A stretch of DNA of 6,406 bases from Cyanobacteria bacterium UBA8803 (GTDB lineage: Bacteria; Cyanobacteriota; Cyanobacteriia; Cyanobacteriales; Coleofasciculaceae), in the NCBI GenBank assembly GCA_003505715.1, contig DNXU01000383.1:1-6406 (forward strand). Reading direction: 5' to 3'. Below, piece after piece: positions 6,381 through 6,406 of the stretch. The position numbers were made by a program, and so were the translations under genes. Numbering within the stretch: position 1 is the stretch's first letter; the number at the start of each line of letters is the position of its first letter. The notes below the pieces were generated by a model. That model saw only the letters and a list, made by a program, of their open reading frames with translations, did no database searches and was not told the origin of the DNA.

Positions 6381-6406
6381 AGTCATATCTGCGGGGCCCA
6401 CAATAT
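6381..6406. other. Right-edge remnant with no recognisable feature
   Basis: These 26 bases follow the terminator and run off the window. They hold a GGGCCC palindrome at 6394-6399 and nothing else I can support. Confidence 0.3.

Overview
The window reads as cyanobacterial DNA. Seven perfect copies of the octamer GCGATCGC (HIP1) occur in 6.4 kb, where roughly 0.1 would be expected by chance. Both genes belong to families that are very common in filamentous and colonial cyanobacteria. The base composition is moderate and the intergenic spacers are AT-rich. I cannot assign a genus.

Layout. Positions 1-198 are a leader and promoter region. A divergent coding start may run off the left edge, but the evidence for it is weak. 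Positions 199 (or 211) to 3510 encode a large exported exoprotein. It has a signal peptide, a haemagglutination-activity (two-partner secretion, TPS) domain, a long right-handed beta-helix made of about 28-residue coils, and the conserved C-terminal tail seen in cyanobacterial members. Positions 3511-3595 are an 85-bp spacer that holds a 10-bp perfect inverted repeat resembling dispersed palindromic repeats of cyanobacteria. Its right arm lies directly beside the only plausible ribosome binding site of the next gene. Positions 3596-6340 encode a TPR-CHAT protein: an export signal, an alpha-helical TPR array, and a C-terminal caspase-like CHAT domain with an intact His/Cys pair. A likely intrinsic terminator follows at 6351-6380.

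How the parts may work together. Both genes point the same way, both products carry N-terminal export signals, and a terminator-like hairpin closes the pair. The simplest reading is a small surface or secretion locus. In it a beta-helical TPS-type exoprotein is paired with an extracytoplasmic CHAT protease or scaffold, which could mature, release or police the exoprotein. That functional link is an inference from gene order and predicted localisation. No TpsB-type outer-membrane transporter is visible in the window.

No tRNA, rRNA, CRISPR array, transposase or broken gene was seen.
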